A stretch of 64,000 nucleotides of DNA from Microbacterium testaceum StLB037 (GCF_900104345.1 NZ_FNJN01000007.1:124001-188000), one strand, 5' to 3'. Counted from the stretch's first letter, positions 17,261 to 27,208 are shown. Notes: generated by a model from the letters alone, not told the origin. Numbers and translations: made by a program.

Positions 17261-18034
17261 TCAGGCCGGCCGGCCGATGCGGCGGGCGAGCTCGGCGGCG
17301 GTTCCGGATGCCGCTGACGCCAGTGCCGCGGCATCGCGCGGCGGGCCGTCGGCCGGCCACGTGATCGCCACGGCCGCGGCGGGCCACCCGGCGTGATCCA
17401 GCACCGCAGCGGCGACGGAGCGGAATCCGGGCGTGACCTCGCCGTTCTCGCTCGCGTGGCCGTCTGCCCGCACCAGTCGGAGCATCTCGCGCAGCTCGCG
17501 CGGAGTCGCGGGGCCCGCGCCGTGGCGCTGGGTGAGGGCCGTGGCATCCGGGAACAACGCCCGCACCTGTTCGCGAGGAAGCGCCGCGAGCATCGCCCGA
17601 CCCGTCGCGGTGAGGTGCGCGGGCAGGCGCACGCCCACGTCGGTCACGAGCGCGGGGCGGCGCGGAGCGCGCTCTTCGACGATGTACAGCACGTCGCGTC
17701 CGGCCAGCACGGCGAGGTGTGCGGATTCGCCGACCCGGTCGGAGAGCCCCGCGAGCAGCGGCCGGCCGAGGCGGGCGAGGGGTTGCTGCCGGGCGTAGCC
17801 GCCGCCGAGCTCGAACGCCGCGGTGCCGAGGCCCCAGCGGCGGTCGCCGGGCAGGTGCACGACGTAGCCGTGCTGCTCGAGGGTCGCGAGCAGGTGATAG
17901 ACGCTCGAACGCGGGATGTGGAGGGTCGTCGCGATCGACTGCGCAGCCATCGGGCCGGGCTGGCGCGCGAGCAGCGAGAGGATCCGCAGCGTCTGATCGG
18001 CGGCGGGGACCTGCGGGCGGGGATTGTCTGGCAT
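17261..18034 (-). CDS. IclR family regulator of histidine utilisation
   Basis: This is a 257-residue IclR-type protein with an N-terminal winged helix (QTLRILSLLARQPGPMAAQSIATTL, helix IPRSSVYHLLATLEQHGYV). The effector-binding GAF-like domain has typical segments such as LTATGRAMLAALP and FRSVAAAVLDHAG. It is divergent from hutH and is presumably the hut regulator, responding to urocanate or histidine (inference). The start at ATG 18034 lies inside an inverted repeat that is probably its operator. A longer frame (to 18133) overlaps hutH signals and is unlikely. Confidence 0.85.
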   Translation of the reverse strand: MPDNPRPQVPAADQTLRILSLLARQPGPMAAQSIATTLHIPRSSVYHLLATLEQHGYVVHLPGDRRWGLGTAAFELGGGYARQQPLARLGRPLLAGLSDRVGESAHLAVLAGRDVLYIVEERAPRRPALVTDVGVRLPAHLTATGRAMLAALPREQVRALFPDATALTQRHGAGPATPRELREMLRLVRADGHASENGEVTPGFRSVAAAVLDHAGWPAAAVAITWPADGPPRDAAALASAASGTAAELARRIGRPA

Positions 18035-18054
18035 GACAGACACAGGATGCCAGA
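18025..18054. promoter_or_regulatory. candidate operator between the hut regulator and hutH
   Basis: Two overlapping inverted repeats cover the regulator start: TGTCTG-6 nt-CAGACA (18025-18042), and TCTGGCAT (18027-18034) with ATGCCAGA (18047-18054). A regulator bound here would sit on its own start codon and upstream of hutH, about 40-70 bp before its ATG. Confidence 0.5.
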
Positions 18055-18095
18055 ACCCGGTCGTCGCGCGACAGTGCGCACGATGGAATCGGCGT

Positions 18096-19664
18096 ATGAA
18101 CGCGAGCGTCACCGTCGGATCCCAGCCCCTCACCCCTCAGGACGTCGTCGCCGTCGCGCGACACGACGCGCGGGTGACGGTGGACGACGACGCTCTGCAG
18201 CGCGTGGCCGACACGCGCGCTCTCATCGAGGCGCTCGCCGACGACCCGCAGCCGCATTACGGCATCTCGACCGGCTTCGGTGCGCTGGCGACGACCTTCA
18301 TCGCCGAGGACCGGCGCGCCCAGCTGCAGGCGAGCCTCATCCGCTCGCACGCCGCGGGCACCGGCTCCGAGGTGGAGCGCGAGGTCGTGCGCGCCCTCAT
18401 GCTGCTGCGCCTGCAGACCCTCGCGACCGGCCGAATCGGCGTGCGACCGGTCGTCGTCGAGACCTACGCCGCCCTGCTGAACGCCGGGATCACCCCGGTC
18501 GTGCGCGAGTACGGCTCGCTCGGCTGCTCGGGCGACCTCGCTCCGCTGTCGCACGTGGCCCTCGCGGTGATGGGCGAGGGGGAGGTGCGCGATGCCGCCG
18601 GTGATCTGCGATCCGCCGCCGACGCACTCGTCGCCGCGGGGATCGCCCCGGTCGCCCTGCGCGAGAAGGAGGGCCTCGCCCTCATCAACGGCACCGACGG
18701 CATGCTCGGCATGCTGCTGCTGGCCCTGCACGACCTCGAGATGCTGCTCACCACGGCCGACGTCTCGGCGGCGATCTCGATCGAGTCGCAGTTGGGGACG
18801 GATGCCGTGTTCGCGGCCGACCTGATGGCGCTCCGCCCGCAGGTCGGCCAGGCGGCATCCGCGGCGAACCTTCGCTCGTTCCTCGCCGGTTCGCCCATCG
18901 TCGCGAGCCACCGCGGGCCCGAGTGCACGCGCGTGCAGGATGCCTACTCCCTGCGCTGCGCGCCCCAGGTGCACGGCGCCGCGCGCGACACGATGGCCCA
19001 CGCGGCGCAGGTCGCCGAGCGCGAGCTGGCATCCGCCGTCGACAACCCCGTCGTCACCGTCGACGGGCGCGTCGAGTCGAACGGCAATTTCCACGGCGCC
19101 CCCGTCGCGTACGTGCTCGACTTCCTCGCGATCGCGGTCGCCGACGTCGCCTCGATGTCGGAGCGCCGCACCGACCGCGCGCTCGACGTCGCGCGGAGCA
19201 ACGGGCTGCCGCCCTTCCTCGCCGACGAGGTGGGGGTCGACTCGGGCCTGATGATCGCGCAGTACGCCGCCGCGGGAATCGTGTCGGAGCTCAAGCGCCT
19301 CGCCGCCCCCGCCTCGGTCGACTCGATCCCCTCGAGCGCCATGCAGGAGGACCACGTCTCGATGGGGTGGGCGGGTGCCCGCAAGCTCCGTCGCGCGATC
19401 GACGGACTCGCCCGCGTGCTCGCGATCGAAGTGCTGACCGGATGCCGTGCCCTCGACCTGCACGCTCCCCTCCAGCCCGCGGCGGCCACCGGCGCCGTGC
19501 GCGACCTCGTCCGTACGCGTGTCGAGGGCCCCGGCCCCGACCGCTTCGTCTCGCCCGAGATCGAGGCGGTCACCGACCTCGTCGCCTCGGGCGCGGTGGC
19601 GCGGGCCGCGCTCGCGCAGACGGACGCCGCCCACACGCCCTCCACTCCCGTACACACCGCCTGA
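18096..19664 (+). CDS. hutH: histidine ammonia-lyase
   Basis: This 522-residue enzyme converts L-histidine to trans-urocanate and ammonia, the first step of histidine degradation. The MIO prosthetic group forms autocatalytically from Cys144-Ser145-Gly146 ([12 protein letters not shown]); Cys in place of the usual Ala is also found in Streptomyces enzymes. Other family segments are YGISTGFG near residue 53 and [18 protein letters not shown] 18096 is preceded by TGGAAT at 6 nt, suggesting a leaderless message; the longer open frame begins inside the regulator. It is first in hutH-hutU-hutI. Confidence 0.95.
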   Translation: MNASVTVGSQPLTPQDVVAVARHDARVTVDDDALQRVADTRALIEALADDPQPHYGISTGFGALATTFIAEDRRAQLQASLIRSHAAGTGSEVEREVVRALMLLRLQTLATGRIGVRPVVVETYAALLNAGITPVVREYGSLGCSGDLAPLSHVALAVMGEGEVRDAAGDLRSAADALVAAGIAPVALREKEGLALINGTDGMLGMLLLALHDLEMLLTTADVSAAISIESQLGTDAVFAADLMALRPQVGQAASAANLRSFLAGSPIVASHRGPECTRVQDAYSLRCAPQVHGAARDTMAHAAQVAERELASAVDNPVVTVDGRVESNGNFHGAPVAYVLDFLAIAVADVASMSERRTDRALDVARSNGLPPFLADEVGVDSGLMIAQYAAAGIVSELKRLAAPASVDSIPSSAMQEDHVSMGWAGARKLRRAIDGLARVLAIEVLTGCRALDLHAPLQPAAATGAVRDLVRTRVEGPGPDRFVSPEIEAVTDLVASGAVARAALAQTDAAHTPSTPVHTA

Positions 19665-19693
19665 CCTCGCGCCCCGATCGAAGGAGATCCGCC

Positions 19694-21478
19694 ATGACCG
19701 ACACCACCACGACCGGCACGGCACCGGTCGACACGACGCCCGAAGCCGCCGCCCCGGCACCGGAAGTCGCCACGGCCGCAGGACTGGTCACGCAGGCCGC
19801 AGCCGCAACGACCGCCGGGGTCCCGGCATCCGCTCCCCGCTCTCCGATCCGCGCGGCGCGCGGCTCCGAGCGCACCGCGAAGAGCTGGGGCGCCGAGGCC
19901 GCCAAGCGGATGCTCATGAACAACCTCGACCCCGAGGTCGCCGAGCGTCCCGACGACCTGGTCGTCTACGGCGGCACGGGCAGGGCGGCGCGGTCGTGGG
20001 AGGCGTACGACGCGATCGTCCGCACGCTCGACGAGCTCGAGCCCGACGAGACCCTGCTCGTGCAGTCGGGCAAGCCGGTGGGCGTATTCCGCACGCACGA
20101 GTGGGCGCCGCGCGTGCTCATCGCGAACTCGAACCTCGTGGGCGACTGGGCGACGTGGCCCGAGTTCCGCAGACTCGAAGAGCTGGGGCTCACGATGTAC
20201 GGGCAGATGACGGCCGGGTCGTGGATCTACATCGGCACGCAGGGCATTCTGCAGGGTACGTACGAGACGTTCGCGGCCGTCGCCACCTCGCTCGGCTGCG
20301 AGTCGCTCGCCGGCACCCTCACCCTCACCGCCGGGTGCGGCGGCATGGGCGGGGCGCAGCCGCTCGCCGTCACGATGAACGGCGGAGCGGTGCTCATCGT
20401 CGACGTCGACCGCACGCGCCTCGACCGCCGCGTCGCCCACGGCTACCTCGACGAGGTCGCTCCCGATCTCGACGCGGCCGTCGAACGGGTGAGCGCGGCA
20501 CGCGAGGCGGGTGAGGCGCTGTCGGTCGGCGTCGAGGGCAACGCGGCCGAGGTGTTCCCGGAGCTTCTGGCCCGCGGCATCCGGATCGACATCGTCACCG
20601 ATCAGACCAGCGCGCACGACCCGCTGTCGTACCTGCCGGTCGGCGTCTCGCTCGATCAGTGGCAGGCCGAAGCCGCCCGTGACCCCGAGGACTTCACCCG
20701 CCGGGCGCGCGAGAGCATGGCGTCCCACGTGAAGGCGATGGTGGGATTCCAGGATGCCGGGGCGGCGGTGTTCGACTACGGCAACTCGATCCGCCGCGAG
20801 GCGGAGCTCGGCGGGTACGACCGGGCGTTCGCGTTCCCGGGCTTCGTGCCCGCGTATATCCGCCCGCTGTTCGCCGAGGGCAAGGGACCGTTCCGCTGGG
20901 TCGCGCTCTCGGGAGACCCCGGAGACATCGCCAAGACCGACCGGGCCGTCGCCGAACTCTTCCCGGAGGACGCAGCCCTGCACCGCTGGCTCGACAAGGC
21001 GGGAAAGCAGGTGCAGGTCGAGGGCCTGCCCGCGCGCATCTGCTGGCTCGGCTACCAGGAACGCCACCTGGCGGGCCTGAAGTTCAACGAGATGGTGGCC
21101 TCGGGCGAGCTGGCGGGACCCATCGTGATCGGCCGCGACCACCTCGACGCGGGATCCGTCGCCTCGCCCTACCGCGAGACCGAAGCCATGGCCGACGGCT
21201 CGGACGCCATCGCCGACTGGCCCCTGCTCAACGCGCTGCTGAACACCGCGAGCGGAGCGTCGTGGGTGTCGATCCACCACGGCGGCGGGGTGGGGATCGG
21301 CCGCAGCATCCACGCGGGACAGGTGTGCGTCGCCGACGGCACCGAGCTCGCCGCCGAGAAGCTCGCCCGCGTGCTCGTCAACGACCCCGGCACCGGAGTC
21401 ATGCGCCACGTCGACGCCGGTTACGACCGCGCTCGCGAAGTGGCGGCCGAGCGCGGCCTGACGGTGCCGATGTGGTGA
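19694..21478 (+). CDS. hutU: urocanate hydratase (urocanase)
   Basis: The 594-residue enzyme adds water to urocanate to form imidazolonepropionate, using tightly bound NAD+. The core is very well conserved: [38 protein letters not shown], and [17 protein letters not shown] near the end. It has an unusual N-terminal extension of about 55 residues rich in Ala, Thr and Pro before the family begins ([19 protein letters not shown]). The start at ATG 19694 follows a clear AAGGAG, so the extension is genuine. The stop overlaps the hutI start. Confidence 0.96.
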   Translation: MTDTTTTGTAPVDTTPEAAAPAPEVATAAGLVTQAAAATTAGVPASAPRSPIRAARGSERTAKSWGAEAAKRMLMNNLDPEVAERPDDLVVYGGTGRAARSWEAYDAIVRTLDELEPDETLLVQSGKPVGVFRTHEWAPRVLIANSNLVGDWATWPEFRRLEELGLTMYGQMTAGSWIYIGTQGILQGTYETFAAVATSLGCESLAGTLTLTAGCGGMGGAQPLAVTMNGGAVLIVDVDRTRLDRRVAHGYLDEVAPDLDAAVERVSAAREAGEALSVGVEGNAAEVFPELLARGIRIDIVTDQTSAHDPLSYLPVGVSLDQWQAEAARDPEDFTRRARESMASHVKAMVGFQDAGAAVFDYGNSIRREAELGGYDRAFAFPGFVPAYIRPLFAEGKGPFRWVALSGDPGDIAKTDRAVAELFPEDAALHRWLDKAGKQVQVEGLPARICWLGYQERHLAGLKFNEMVASGELAGPIVIGRDHLDAGSVASPYRETEAMADGSDAIADWPLLNALLNTASGASWVSIHHGGGVGIGRSIHAGQVCVADGTELAAEKLARVLVNDPGTGVMRHVDAGYDRAREVAAERGLTVPMW

Positions 21479-21560
21479 GCGCTTCCGCGCTGACCGGTGC
21501 CGATGTGGTGAGCGCTTCCGCGCTGACCGGTGCCGACGCGGTGAGTGCTTCGGAGCGGAC
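21475..21560 (+). repeat. tandem 33-bp repeat at the hutU-hutI junction
   Basis: Unit 1 is 21475-21507, unit 2 is 21508-21540 (two mismatches, T/C in GATGTG versus GACGCG) and a partial diverged unit follows to about 21560. The 3' end of hutU just before unit 1 (CTGACGGTGCCGATGTG) matches the end of a unit with a one-base gap, so the duplicated segment probably spanned the stop/start overlap. Confidence 0.85.
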
Positions 21561-22776
21561 CAGTGGGGACGCGGGGGCCGACGGAGCCGGACGCGCGTTC
21601 CTGCTGACGAACATCGGCGAGCTCACCACCAACGTCTCCGCCTCGGGCGACCCGTGCGGAACGCTGCGCGACGCGGCGGTCCTCGTGCGCGCGGGGCGCG
21701 TGGAGTGGACGGGGCTGACGACCGAAGTTCCGGATGCCCCGGGCCTCACCGTCGACGCGAGGATCGAGGTCATCGATGTCGGCGGTCGCGCCATGATCCC
21801 GGGGTTCGTCGACAGCCACGCGCACCTCGTCTTCGGCGGCGATCGGGCCGAGGAGTTCGCAGCGCGCATGGAGGGGAAGCGGTACGCGGCGGGAGGGATC
21901 CGCACCACCGTCGCCGCGACACGGTCCGCCTCCGACGACGAACTCCGCGAGCGCCTGCGCTCCCTCGTCGCCGAGTGTCGCGCACAGGGGACGACGACGC
22001 TCGAGATCAAGACGGGCTACGGCCTCGACGTCGAGACCGAGCTGCGGCTCGCGCGACTCGCCGCGGAGGTCACCGACGAGGTCACCTTCCTCGGCGCTCA
22101 CGTCGTCGCGCCCGAGTTTGCCGGGCGCGCGGATGAGTACATCGACCTCGTGGTGGGCGAGATGCTCGACGCCGTGTCACCGCTCGTCCGCTGGGTCGAC
22201 GTCTTCTGCGAGACCGGCGCGTTCACGGCCGCCCAGAGTCGGCGCGTGCTCGAGGCGGGTCGGGCGAAGGGGCTCGGCATCCGGGTGCACGGAAACCAAC
22301 TCGGCGCGGGAGACGGGGTGGCACTCGCTGTGTCCCTGGATGCCGCCTCCGTCGATCACTGCACGTTCGTCTCGGATGCGGATGTGGCCGCGCTCGCCGC
22401 ATCCGACACCGTCGCGACCCTGCTGCCGGGGGTGGAGTTCTCGACGCGCCAGCCGTACCCCGACGCGCGGCGCCTTCTCGACGCGGGAGTGACGGTCGCG
22501 CTCGCGAGCGACTGCAACCCGGGATCGAGTTTCACCAGCTCGATGCCGCTCATGATCGCCCTCGCCGTACGCGAGATGGGGATGACGCCCGCCGAGGCGG
22601 TGTGGGCCGCCACCGCGGGCGGCGCACGGGCACTGCGGCGCACGGATGTGGGCGTGATCCATCCCGGCGCGCGCGCCGACCTCGTGCTGCTCGAGGCCCC
22701 GACCCGCGTGCACCTGGCCTATCGGCCGGGTGTGCCCCTCGTGCGGACCGTCTGGAAGGACGGGGCCGAGGTCTGA
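21475..22776 (+). CDS. hutI: imidazolonepropionase
   Basis: This 433-residue metal-dependent amidohydrolase opens imidazolonepropionate to N-formiminoglutamate. The HxH metal site ([10 protein letters not shown], about residue 120), [18 protein letters not shown] and [10 protein letters not shown] are typical. GTG 21475 overlaps the hutU stop (GTGA). The first 35 residues are a tandem 11-residue repeat ([33 protein letters not shown]) arising from a DNA duplication at the gene junction. Each unit begins with a GTG that could start translation. The family-conserved part begins at about residue 40 ([12 protein letters not shown]). Confidence 0.94.
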   Translation: MSASALTGADVVSASALTGADAVSASERTSGDAGADGAGRAFLLTNIGELTTNVSASGDPCGTLRDAAVLVRAGRVEWTGLTTEVPDAPGLTVDARIEVIDVGGRAMIPGFVDSHAHLVFGGDRAEEFAARMEGKRYAAGGIRTTVAATRSASDDELRERLRSLVAECRAQGTTTLEIKTGYGLDVETELRLARLAAEVTDEVTFLGAHVVAPEFAGRADEYIDLVVGEMLDAVSPLVRWVDVFCETGAFTAAQSRRVLEAGRAKGLGIRVHGNQLGAGDGVALAVSLDAASVDHCTFVSDADVAALAASDTVATLLPGVEFSTRQPYPDARRLLDAGVTVALASDCNPGSSFTSSMPLMIALAVREMGMTPAEAVWAATAGGARALRRTDVGVIHPGARADLVLLEAPTRVHLAYRPGVPLVRTVWKDGAEV

Positions 22777-22807
22777 GACAGGGCGGGCGGACGGCGGGCG
22801 GCCGGCC

Positions 22808-23272
22808 TCAGGGCGTCAGCAGCTCGAACTCGTCGGGAGGGGTGGCGTCGACGTCGTCCCACGTTCCCTCGTGCCACGTGAAGATCGCCACCGCGCACGT
22901 GACCATGCGTTCGTCGCGATCGGCCAGGCGCGACACGAGGGCGCTCATCCCGGGGTCGTGAGCGACCACCATCACCTCGTCGACTCCCGCGGCGCGCGCG
23001 GAGGCGAGCAGCTGCGCGGGCTCGGCGAGATAGAGCTCGGCGTGCTCGACGACCTCGGCATCGAACGCGCGAGCGAACGCCTCGGCGGTCTGTCGGGCGC
23101 GCAGCGCCGTGCTCGAGAGCACGACCTCGGGGCGGACGCCCTTGCGCACGACGGTCCGGGCCATCGCCGGTGCATCGCGTCGGCCGCGGTCGTTGAGCGG
23201 ACGGTCGTGGTCGTCGAGCCCCTCGTCGGCCCAGTCCGACTTCGCATGCCGCGCCAGAACCAATTGGATCAT
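22808..23272 (-). CDS. histidine phosphatase family protein (SixA-like)
   Basis: This 154-residue protein has the catalytic LVLARHAKSDW motif at its N-terminus (the RHG-type phosphohistidine loop, here RHA). The second catalytic histidine appears in VVAHDPG. Small members resemble SixA, which dephosphorylates phosphohistidine proteins; other members are metabolite phosphatases. ATG 23272 overlaps the hutG stop (ATGA), so it is co-transcribed with histidine degradation genes, with no known functional reason. Confidence 0.88.
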   Translation of the reverse strand: MIQLVLARHAKSDWADEGLDDHDRPLNDRGRRDAPAMARTVVRKGVRPEVVLSSTALRARQTAEAFARAFDAEVVEHAELYLAEPAQLLASARAAGVDEVMVVAHDPGMSALVSRLADRDERMVTCAVAIFTWHEGTWDDVDATPPDEFELLTP

Positions 23273-24276
23273 CGTCTTTCCGCCATTCCTGCCAGGAGCT
23301 CCAGAACGCACAGCGCGGCCAGTCGCACGGTGCGGGCGTCGGGAGTGTCTGCCGTGGCATCCACCTCGACGATGTCGGCGCTCGTCACGCCGGGGTCTCG
23401 GGCCAACCCGCGCGCGAGGGCGCGCAACTCCCAGGCGGCGAGTCCGCCCGGGACGCTCGCGGGGCAGCCCGGGGCGACCGAGCGGTCGCACACGTCCACA
23501 TCGATGTCGAGGTGGATGCCGGAGGCCGCTGCCGCGGCATGGCCCGGCGCGGGGGCGGAGGTCCGGGTCGTCGGGTCATCGGTCGGGGACGCGACCGCGT
23601 GGCCGTCCGCCCACTCCACGGGTCCGTTCGCCGGCGATACGCCCGTGCCGCGGGCGATGCGCAGCGCCTCGGCGACGACCTCGTCGATGCCGCGGCGACG
23701 CACCTCGTCGAGCGTGATGACGGTGATGCCCGCGTCGAGAGCGCGCTGCGCGTACGCCGCCGAATTCGCGAAGTCGGCGATGCCGATCTGAACGATGCGG
23801 CGCGGGTCGAGACCGTCGGCGATGAGTCGCCGCACGGGGGAGCCGTTCGACTCTCCGTCGCGGAGATCGAAGTGCGCGTCGAGGGTGATCAGACCCCCGA
23901 CTCCGCGTCCCTGAGCGACACCGTAGGTGGCGGAGTTGTCCCCGCCGAGGGCGATCACCAGACGGGCCGCCGAGAGCGCCGCCACGGCTGCGCGCACGCG
24001 CGCCTCGCCGTCACGCCCGTCGGGGTCGTCGACGTCACCGGCGTCCGCGATGGTCAGTGCGGCGGTGAGATCGAGAGGCGGGGGGCCGAGCACCGTCGGC
24101 GAGAAGCGCCGGAGAGCCTCGCGCACGGCCGCCGGTGTTTCGCCCGCGCCGGTCGGGGAGAGGGACGTGCGCCACGCGGGGATCCCGAGCAGGACGGCAT
24201 CCGGCGCCGTCTTCTCATCGGGGGCGGGCCAGTCCCCTGCGCGCGGCCAGAGCGGGTCGACGGACAGGGCGCTCAT
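23269..24276 (-). CDS. hutG: formimidoylglutamase-like (arginase family)
   Basis: The 335-residue protein belongs to the ureohydrolase family. It most likely splits N-formiminoglutamate to glutamate and formamide, the last step of the pathway. Metal-site motifs are DAHFDLRDGES and DIDVDVCDRS. The first motif reads GGDNS where most ureohydrolases have GGDHS, so one usual manganese ligand is replaced by Asn. SNGSPVRRL is characteristic of HutG. A low-complexity insert of about 45 residues (near 225-270) precedes the DIDVDV strand. ATG 24276 overlaps the upstream gene stop. Confidence 0.85.
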   Translation of the reverse strand: MSALSVDPLWPRAGDWPAPDEKTAPDAVLLGIPAWRTSLSPTGAGETPAAVREALRRFSPTVLGPPPLDLTAALTIADAGDVDDPDGRDGEARVRAAVAALSAARLVIALGGDNSATYGVAQGRGVGGLITLDAHFDLRDGESNGSPVRRLIADGLDPRRIVQIGIADFANSAAYAQRALDAGITVITLDEVRRRGIDEVVAEALRIARGTGVSPANGPVEWADGHAVASPTDDPTTRTSAPAPGHAAAAASGIHLDIDVDVCDRSVAPGCPASVPGGLAAWELRALARGLARDPGVTSADIVEVDATADTPDARTVRLAALCVLELLAGMAERR

Positions 24277-24623
24277 GCAGCCACGTAGACCCAGGCGCGG
24301 ATGCCGCTGGCCAGGACGACGGAGGCGCGGCGGTAGAGCGAGACCTCGTACTCGTCGGCGGCGTCGAGTTCTTCGGGCGTCACGCGCAGCACGCGTCCGA
24401 ACACGCGGTCGCGCGGGTCGTCGGTGCGGCGCAGGATCGGGTGTCGGTCGAGGCCGGAAAGGCGCGCAACCCCCTCGTCGGCGATGTCGGTCCACTCGAG
24501 GCGGTAGCCGGCCAGGGCGTCTTCTGCGCCCTCGACGCGGTGACCGAAGGTGTCGAGTTGCACCTCGGGCAGCTGCAGCGTCCCGTAGGTGAAGAGGGAC
24601 TCCGTGCCCGAACCGTCGCTCAC
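24273..24623 (-). CDS. gamma-glutamylcyclotransferase-like (AIG2/GGCT fold) protein
   Basis: This is a 116-residue GGCT-fold protein with the signature FTYGTLQLPEVQ, YRLEWTDI and the FGRVLRVTPEELDAADEYE segment that carries the catalytic Glu. Members make 5-oxoproline from gamma-glutamyl compounds. I use GTG 24623, which lies 7 nt after TAGCCT (leaderless). The alternative ATG 24704 overlaps the DUF445 stop and would add 27 Arg-rich residues without family similarity. It sits at the head of the hutG group, so it may act on a glutamate derivative (inference). Confidence 0.75.
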   Translation of the reverse strand: MSDGSGTESLFTYGTLQLPEVQLDTFGHRVEGAEDALAGYRLEWTDIADEGVARLSGLDRHPILRRTDDPRDRVFGRVLRVTPEELDAADEYEVSLYRRASVVLASGIRAWVYVAA

Positions 24624-24700
24624 GCGCACCAGGCTACTCACGCGGCGGCGGCGAGGGGCGGCGCGACGCGAGAGGTTTCGGCCAGCGAGTGCGCGAACCG

Positions 24701-25975
24701 TCATGATCCCCACACCAGATGGGCGACCGTGAAGATCAACAGGCCCGCGAGAGCACCGACGATCGTGCCGTTCAGACGGATGTACTGCAGGTCGCGCCCG
24801 ACCATGAGCTCGATCTTCTCGGTGGTCTCTTCGGCGTCCCAGCGTTCGACCGTGTCGGTGATGACCGACGCGATGTCGTGCCGGTACCGCCCCACGACGA
24901 ACACCGCCGCATCGGTGACCCAGCCGTCGACCCGCTTCTGCAGGGCCTCGTCGCGCTGCAGGCGGACGCCGACCTCGGCGAGGGCGGCGGAGGCGCGAAG
25001 ACGCAGGGCGCTCTCGGGGTCGGCGAGCGAACGCAGGAGACCGGCCTTGGCGGTGTTCCAGGCATCGGCCGCCAACTGCCGCACCCGCGGGCTGTCGAAG
25101 ACCGCGGCCTTCGCCTCTTCGAGACGCACCATCGTCGCCGGGTCGTGCTGAAGGCTGTCGGCCAGTCGCCCGAGATAACCGTCGATCGCACCGCGCGCCT
25201 GGTGCCGAGGATCGGCGCGCACCGCGTCGACGAACTGCACGGCCTCGCGGTACACGGTGTCGTCGACGAGCCGTGCGGCCATGCTGGGCACCCAGGCCGG
25301 GAGTCGACGCGAGACCAGCCCCTGGAACGTGTCGCGGTTGTTGCCGAGCCAGACCGCGATGTTGTCGAGGGCGAGATCCACGGCGCCGTGGTGAGCACCC
25401 GAGCCGACGACGCGTTCGAGCCATCCACCGATCGAGGGGCCCCAGTCGGGGGAGAGGAGGTGTTCGCGGGCGAGGTCTTCGATGAGACCCTGCACGTCGT
25501 CGTCGCTCAGCGCGGTGAGGACGCTCGATGCGAGGGTCGCGCCCTCGGCGGCCACGCGGTCGGCGTGTGCGGGATCGGCGAGCCAGGCTCCGGCCCGCGC
25601 CGAGAGCGGCGTGGATTCGAGCTTCGTGCGCACGACGTCGCCCTCGAGGAAGTTCGTCTCGACGAACTCGCCCAGCTGGCGCCCGATCTCGTCTTTTCGG
25701 CGCGGGATGATCGCCGTGTGCGGGATGGGCAGGCCCAGCGGGTGCCGGAACAGCGCGGTGACCGCGAACCAGTCGGCCAGGGCGCCCACCATGCCGCCCT
25801 CGGCCGCCGCGCGGACGTACTGCAGCCACTCGACCTCGCGCTGCAGCGAGAACGACACCGCGAAGACGAGGGCCATCGCGATCAGGGCGCCGAGAGCGAC
25901 CCCCTTCATCACCCGGAGAGCGCGGCGGCGCTCCTGATCGGCCGGGCTCAGCGCCCGGGTCGGCGTGCGCGCCAT
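24701..25975 (-). CDS. DUF445 membrane protein
   Basis: This 424-residue protein has an N-terminal helix (VALGALIAMALVFAVSF), a long helical body and a C-terminal helix (IVGALAGLLIFTVAHLVW). Conserved DUF445 segments are GGMVGALADWFAVTALFRHPLG and IIPRRKDEIG. Its function is unknown in all bacteria; the topology suggests a large domain held between two membrane anchors. ATG 25975 shares one base with the stop of the acyl-CoA dehydrogenase gene, so the two form an operon. Confidence 0.9.
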   Translation of the reverse strand: MARTPTRALSPADQERRRALRVMKGVALGALIAMALVFAVSFSLQREVEWLQYVRAAAEGGMVGALADWFAVTALFRHPLGLPIPHTAIIPRRKDEIGRQLGEFVETNFLEGDVVRTKLESTPLSARAGAWLADPAHADRVAAEGATLASSVLTALSDDDVQGLIEDLAREHLLSPDWGPSIGGWLERVVGSGAHHGAVDLALDNIAVWLGNNRDTFQGLVSRRLPAWVPSMAARLVDDTVYREAVQFVDAVRADPRHQARGAIDGYLGRLADSLQHDPATMVRLEEAKAAVFDSPRVRQLAADAWNTAKAGLLRSLADPESALRLRASAALAEVGVRLQRDEALQKRVDGWVTDAAVFVVGRYRHDIASVITDTVERWDAEETTEKIELMVGRDLQYIRLNGTIVGALAGLLIFTVAHLVWGS

Positions 25976-27135
25976 CAGTCGGTCACCGGCCCGAGCCAGG
26001 CCGTGGCCGCGGTGGAGTGCGCCGACTCGGAGTCGGAGGGGTGGAACATGCCGGCGAGGACGTCGCGGTACAACCGGCTCAGCTCGTGGCGCGAGAAGTA
26101 CGCCGAACCGCCGCCGACGAGGACGGCGTCGTCGACGACCTCTTTCGCCATGGCGACGGCGCGGTACTTCACGCCCGACAGCAGGGTGAACCAGCGCGCG
26201 CCGTGGTCGACGAGGGTGTCGACGTCGGAGGCGAGCGAGGCCAACTGCGGCGGGAGCGCGTCGTAGGCGAGCGCCATATCGGCGACGCGCCACCGGATGT
26301 CGGGGTCGTTCGCGTAAGTGGTCCCGGTCTTCTTGGACCGGCGCGAGGTCGCCGCCTCGACCGCGAGGTCGATGGCCCGCCGCGCGATGCCCGTGTAGAC
26401 GGAGGCCAGCAGGATCTCGAAGACGGCGAAGATGCCGAACACGAGGGGATCGGGCTGGGGCCCCGGGACGACACGGCGGATGACGCGGTCGGCGGGAGCG
26501 TGCGCACCACGAAGCTCGGTCGTGCGGCTCTGCGTGCCGCGCATGCCGAGGGTGTCCCAGTCGTCGCGGGCGACGACGTCGTCGCTGCGGTCGAGGAACG
26601 CGAACACCATGCGGGGGCCCTCGGGTGAGGTCTCGTCGAGCCCGTGCACACCGAGGTGGTCCCAGACGGGGGACAGCGAGGTGAAGATCTTCGTCCCCGT
26701 GAACGTGTAGCCGCCCCGCCCGTCGGGGCGAGCCTCGGTGTCGCTGCCGAACAGGACCAGGTCGTTGCCCGCCTCGCTGATGCCGAAGGCGAACACCTCA
26801 CCAGCGGCCGCGCCGCGCTGGACGAAGGCGAGATCGTCGAGCCCGCGATCGCTCAGCACCTTCGCGACGCCGGTCCACACGAGGTGCATGTTCACCGCCA
26901 GGGCCGTTGCCGGGGCCGCGCCCGCGAGGCGCTGCTGCAGGAGCGATGCCTCGGCGAGACTCAGCCCCGCTCCGCCGAGTTCGGTGGGCACCAGGATGCC
27001 GAGATACCCGGCCTCCCGCAGCTCGTCGAGGTCGTCATGAGGGAACGTGTTCTCGCGGTCGTGCACCACGGCGCGCTCACGGATGCGCGCGAGCAGGTCG
27101 TCGGGCAGGTACCGAGCCGGATCGAACGAGGTCAT
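25975..27135 (-). CDS. acyl-CoA dehydrogenase family flavoprotein
   Basis: The 386-residue FAD enzyme has the three-domain acyl-CoA dehydrogenase layout: LGILVPTELGGAGLSLAEASL early, FGISEAGNDL and TGTKIFTSLSP in the beta domain, and a C-terminal helical bundle. I cannot locate the catalytic glutamate with confidence, so the acyl substrate and even the reaction are open. The start is ATG 27135 rather than the upstream in-frame ATG. CAGAAT lies 7 nt before it, forming a leaderless promoter with the 9-mer motif described at 27143-27165. Confidence 0.85.
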   Translation of the reverse strand: MTSFDPARYLPDDLLARIRERAVVHDRENTFPHDDLDELREAGYLGILVPTELGGAGLSLAEASLLQQRLAGAAPATALAVNMHLVWTGVAKVLSDRGLDDLAFVQRGAAAGEVFAFGISEAGNDLVLFGSDTEARPDGRGGYTFTGTKIFTSLSPVWDHLGVHGLDETSPEGPRMVFAFLDRSDDVVARDDWDTLGMRGTQSRTTELRGAHAPADRVIRRVVPGPQPDPLVFGIFAVFEILLASVYTGIARRAIDLAVEAATSRRSKKTGTTYANDPDIRWRVADMALAYDALPPQLASLASDVDTLVDHGARWFTLLSGVKYRAVAMAKEVVDDAVLVGGGSAYFSRHELSRLYRDVLAGMFHPSDSESAHSTAATAWLGPVTD

Positions 27136-27142
27136 GGCATCC

Positions 27143-27165
27143 ATTCTGCTCGGCCCCACCGACAT
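27143..27165 (-). promoter_or_regulatory. PafBC/RecA-NDp-like promoter of the acyl-CoA dehydrogenase operon
   Basis: On the minus strand, ATGTCGGTG (27165-27157), exactly 8 nt, then the -10 CAGAAT (27148-27143) and ATG 7 nt later. This is the closest of the nine sites to the mycobacterial consensus TTGTCRGTG-N8-TANNNT. Confidence 0.6.
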
Positions 27166-27208
27166 CGCGGGCGGGGTGGCATCGCGGCGCGAAACGCGTA
27201 TGCGCGGG

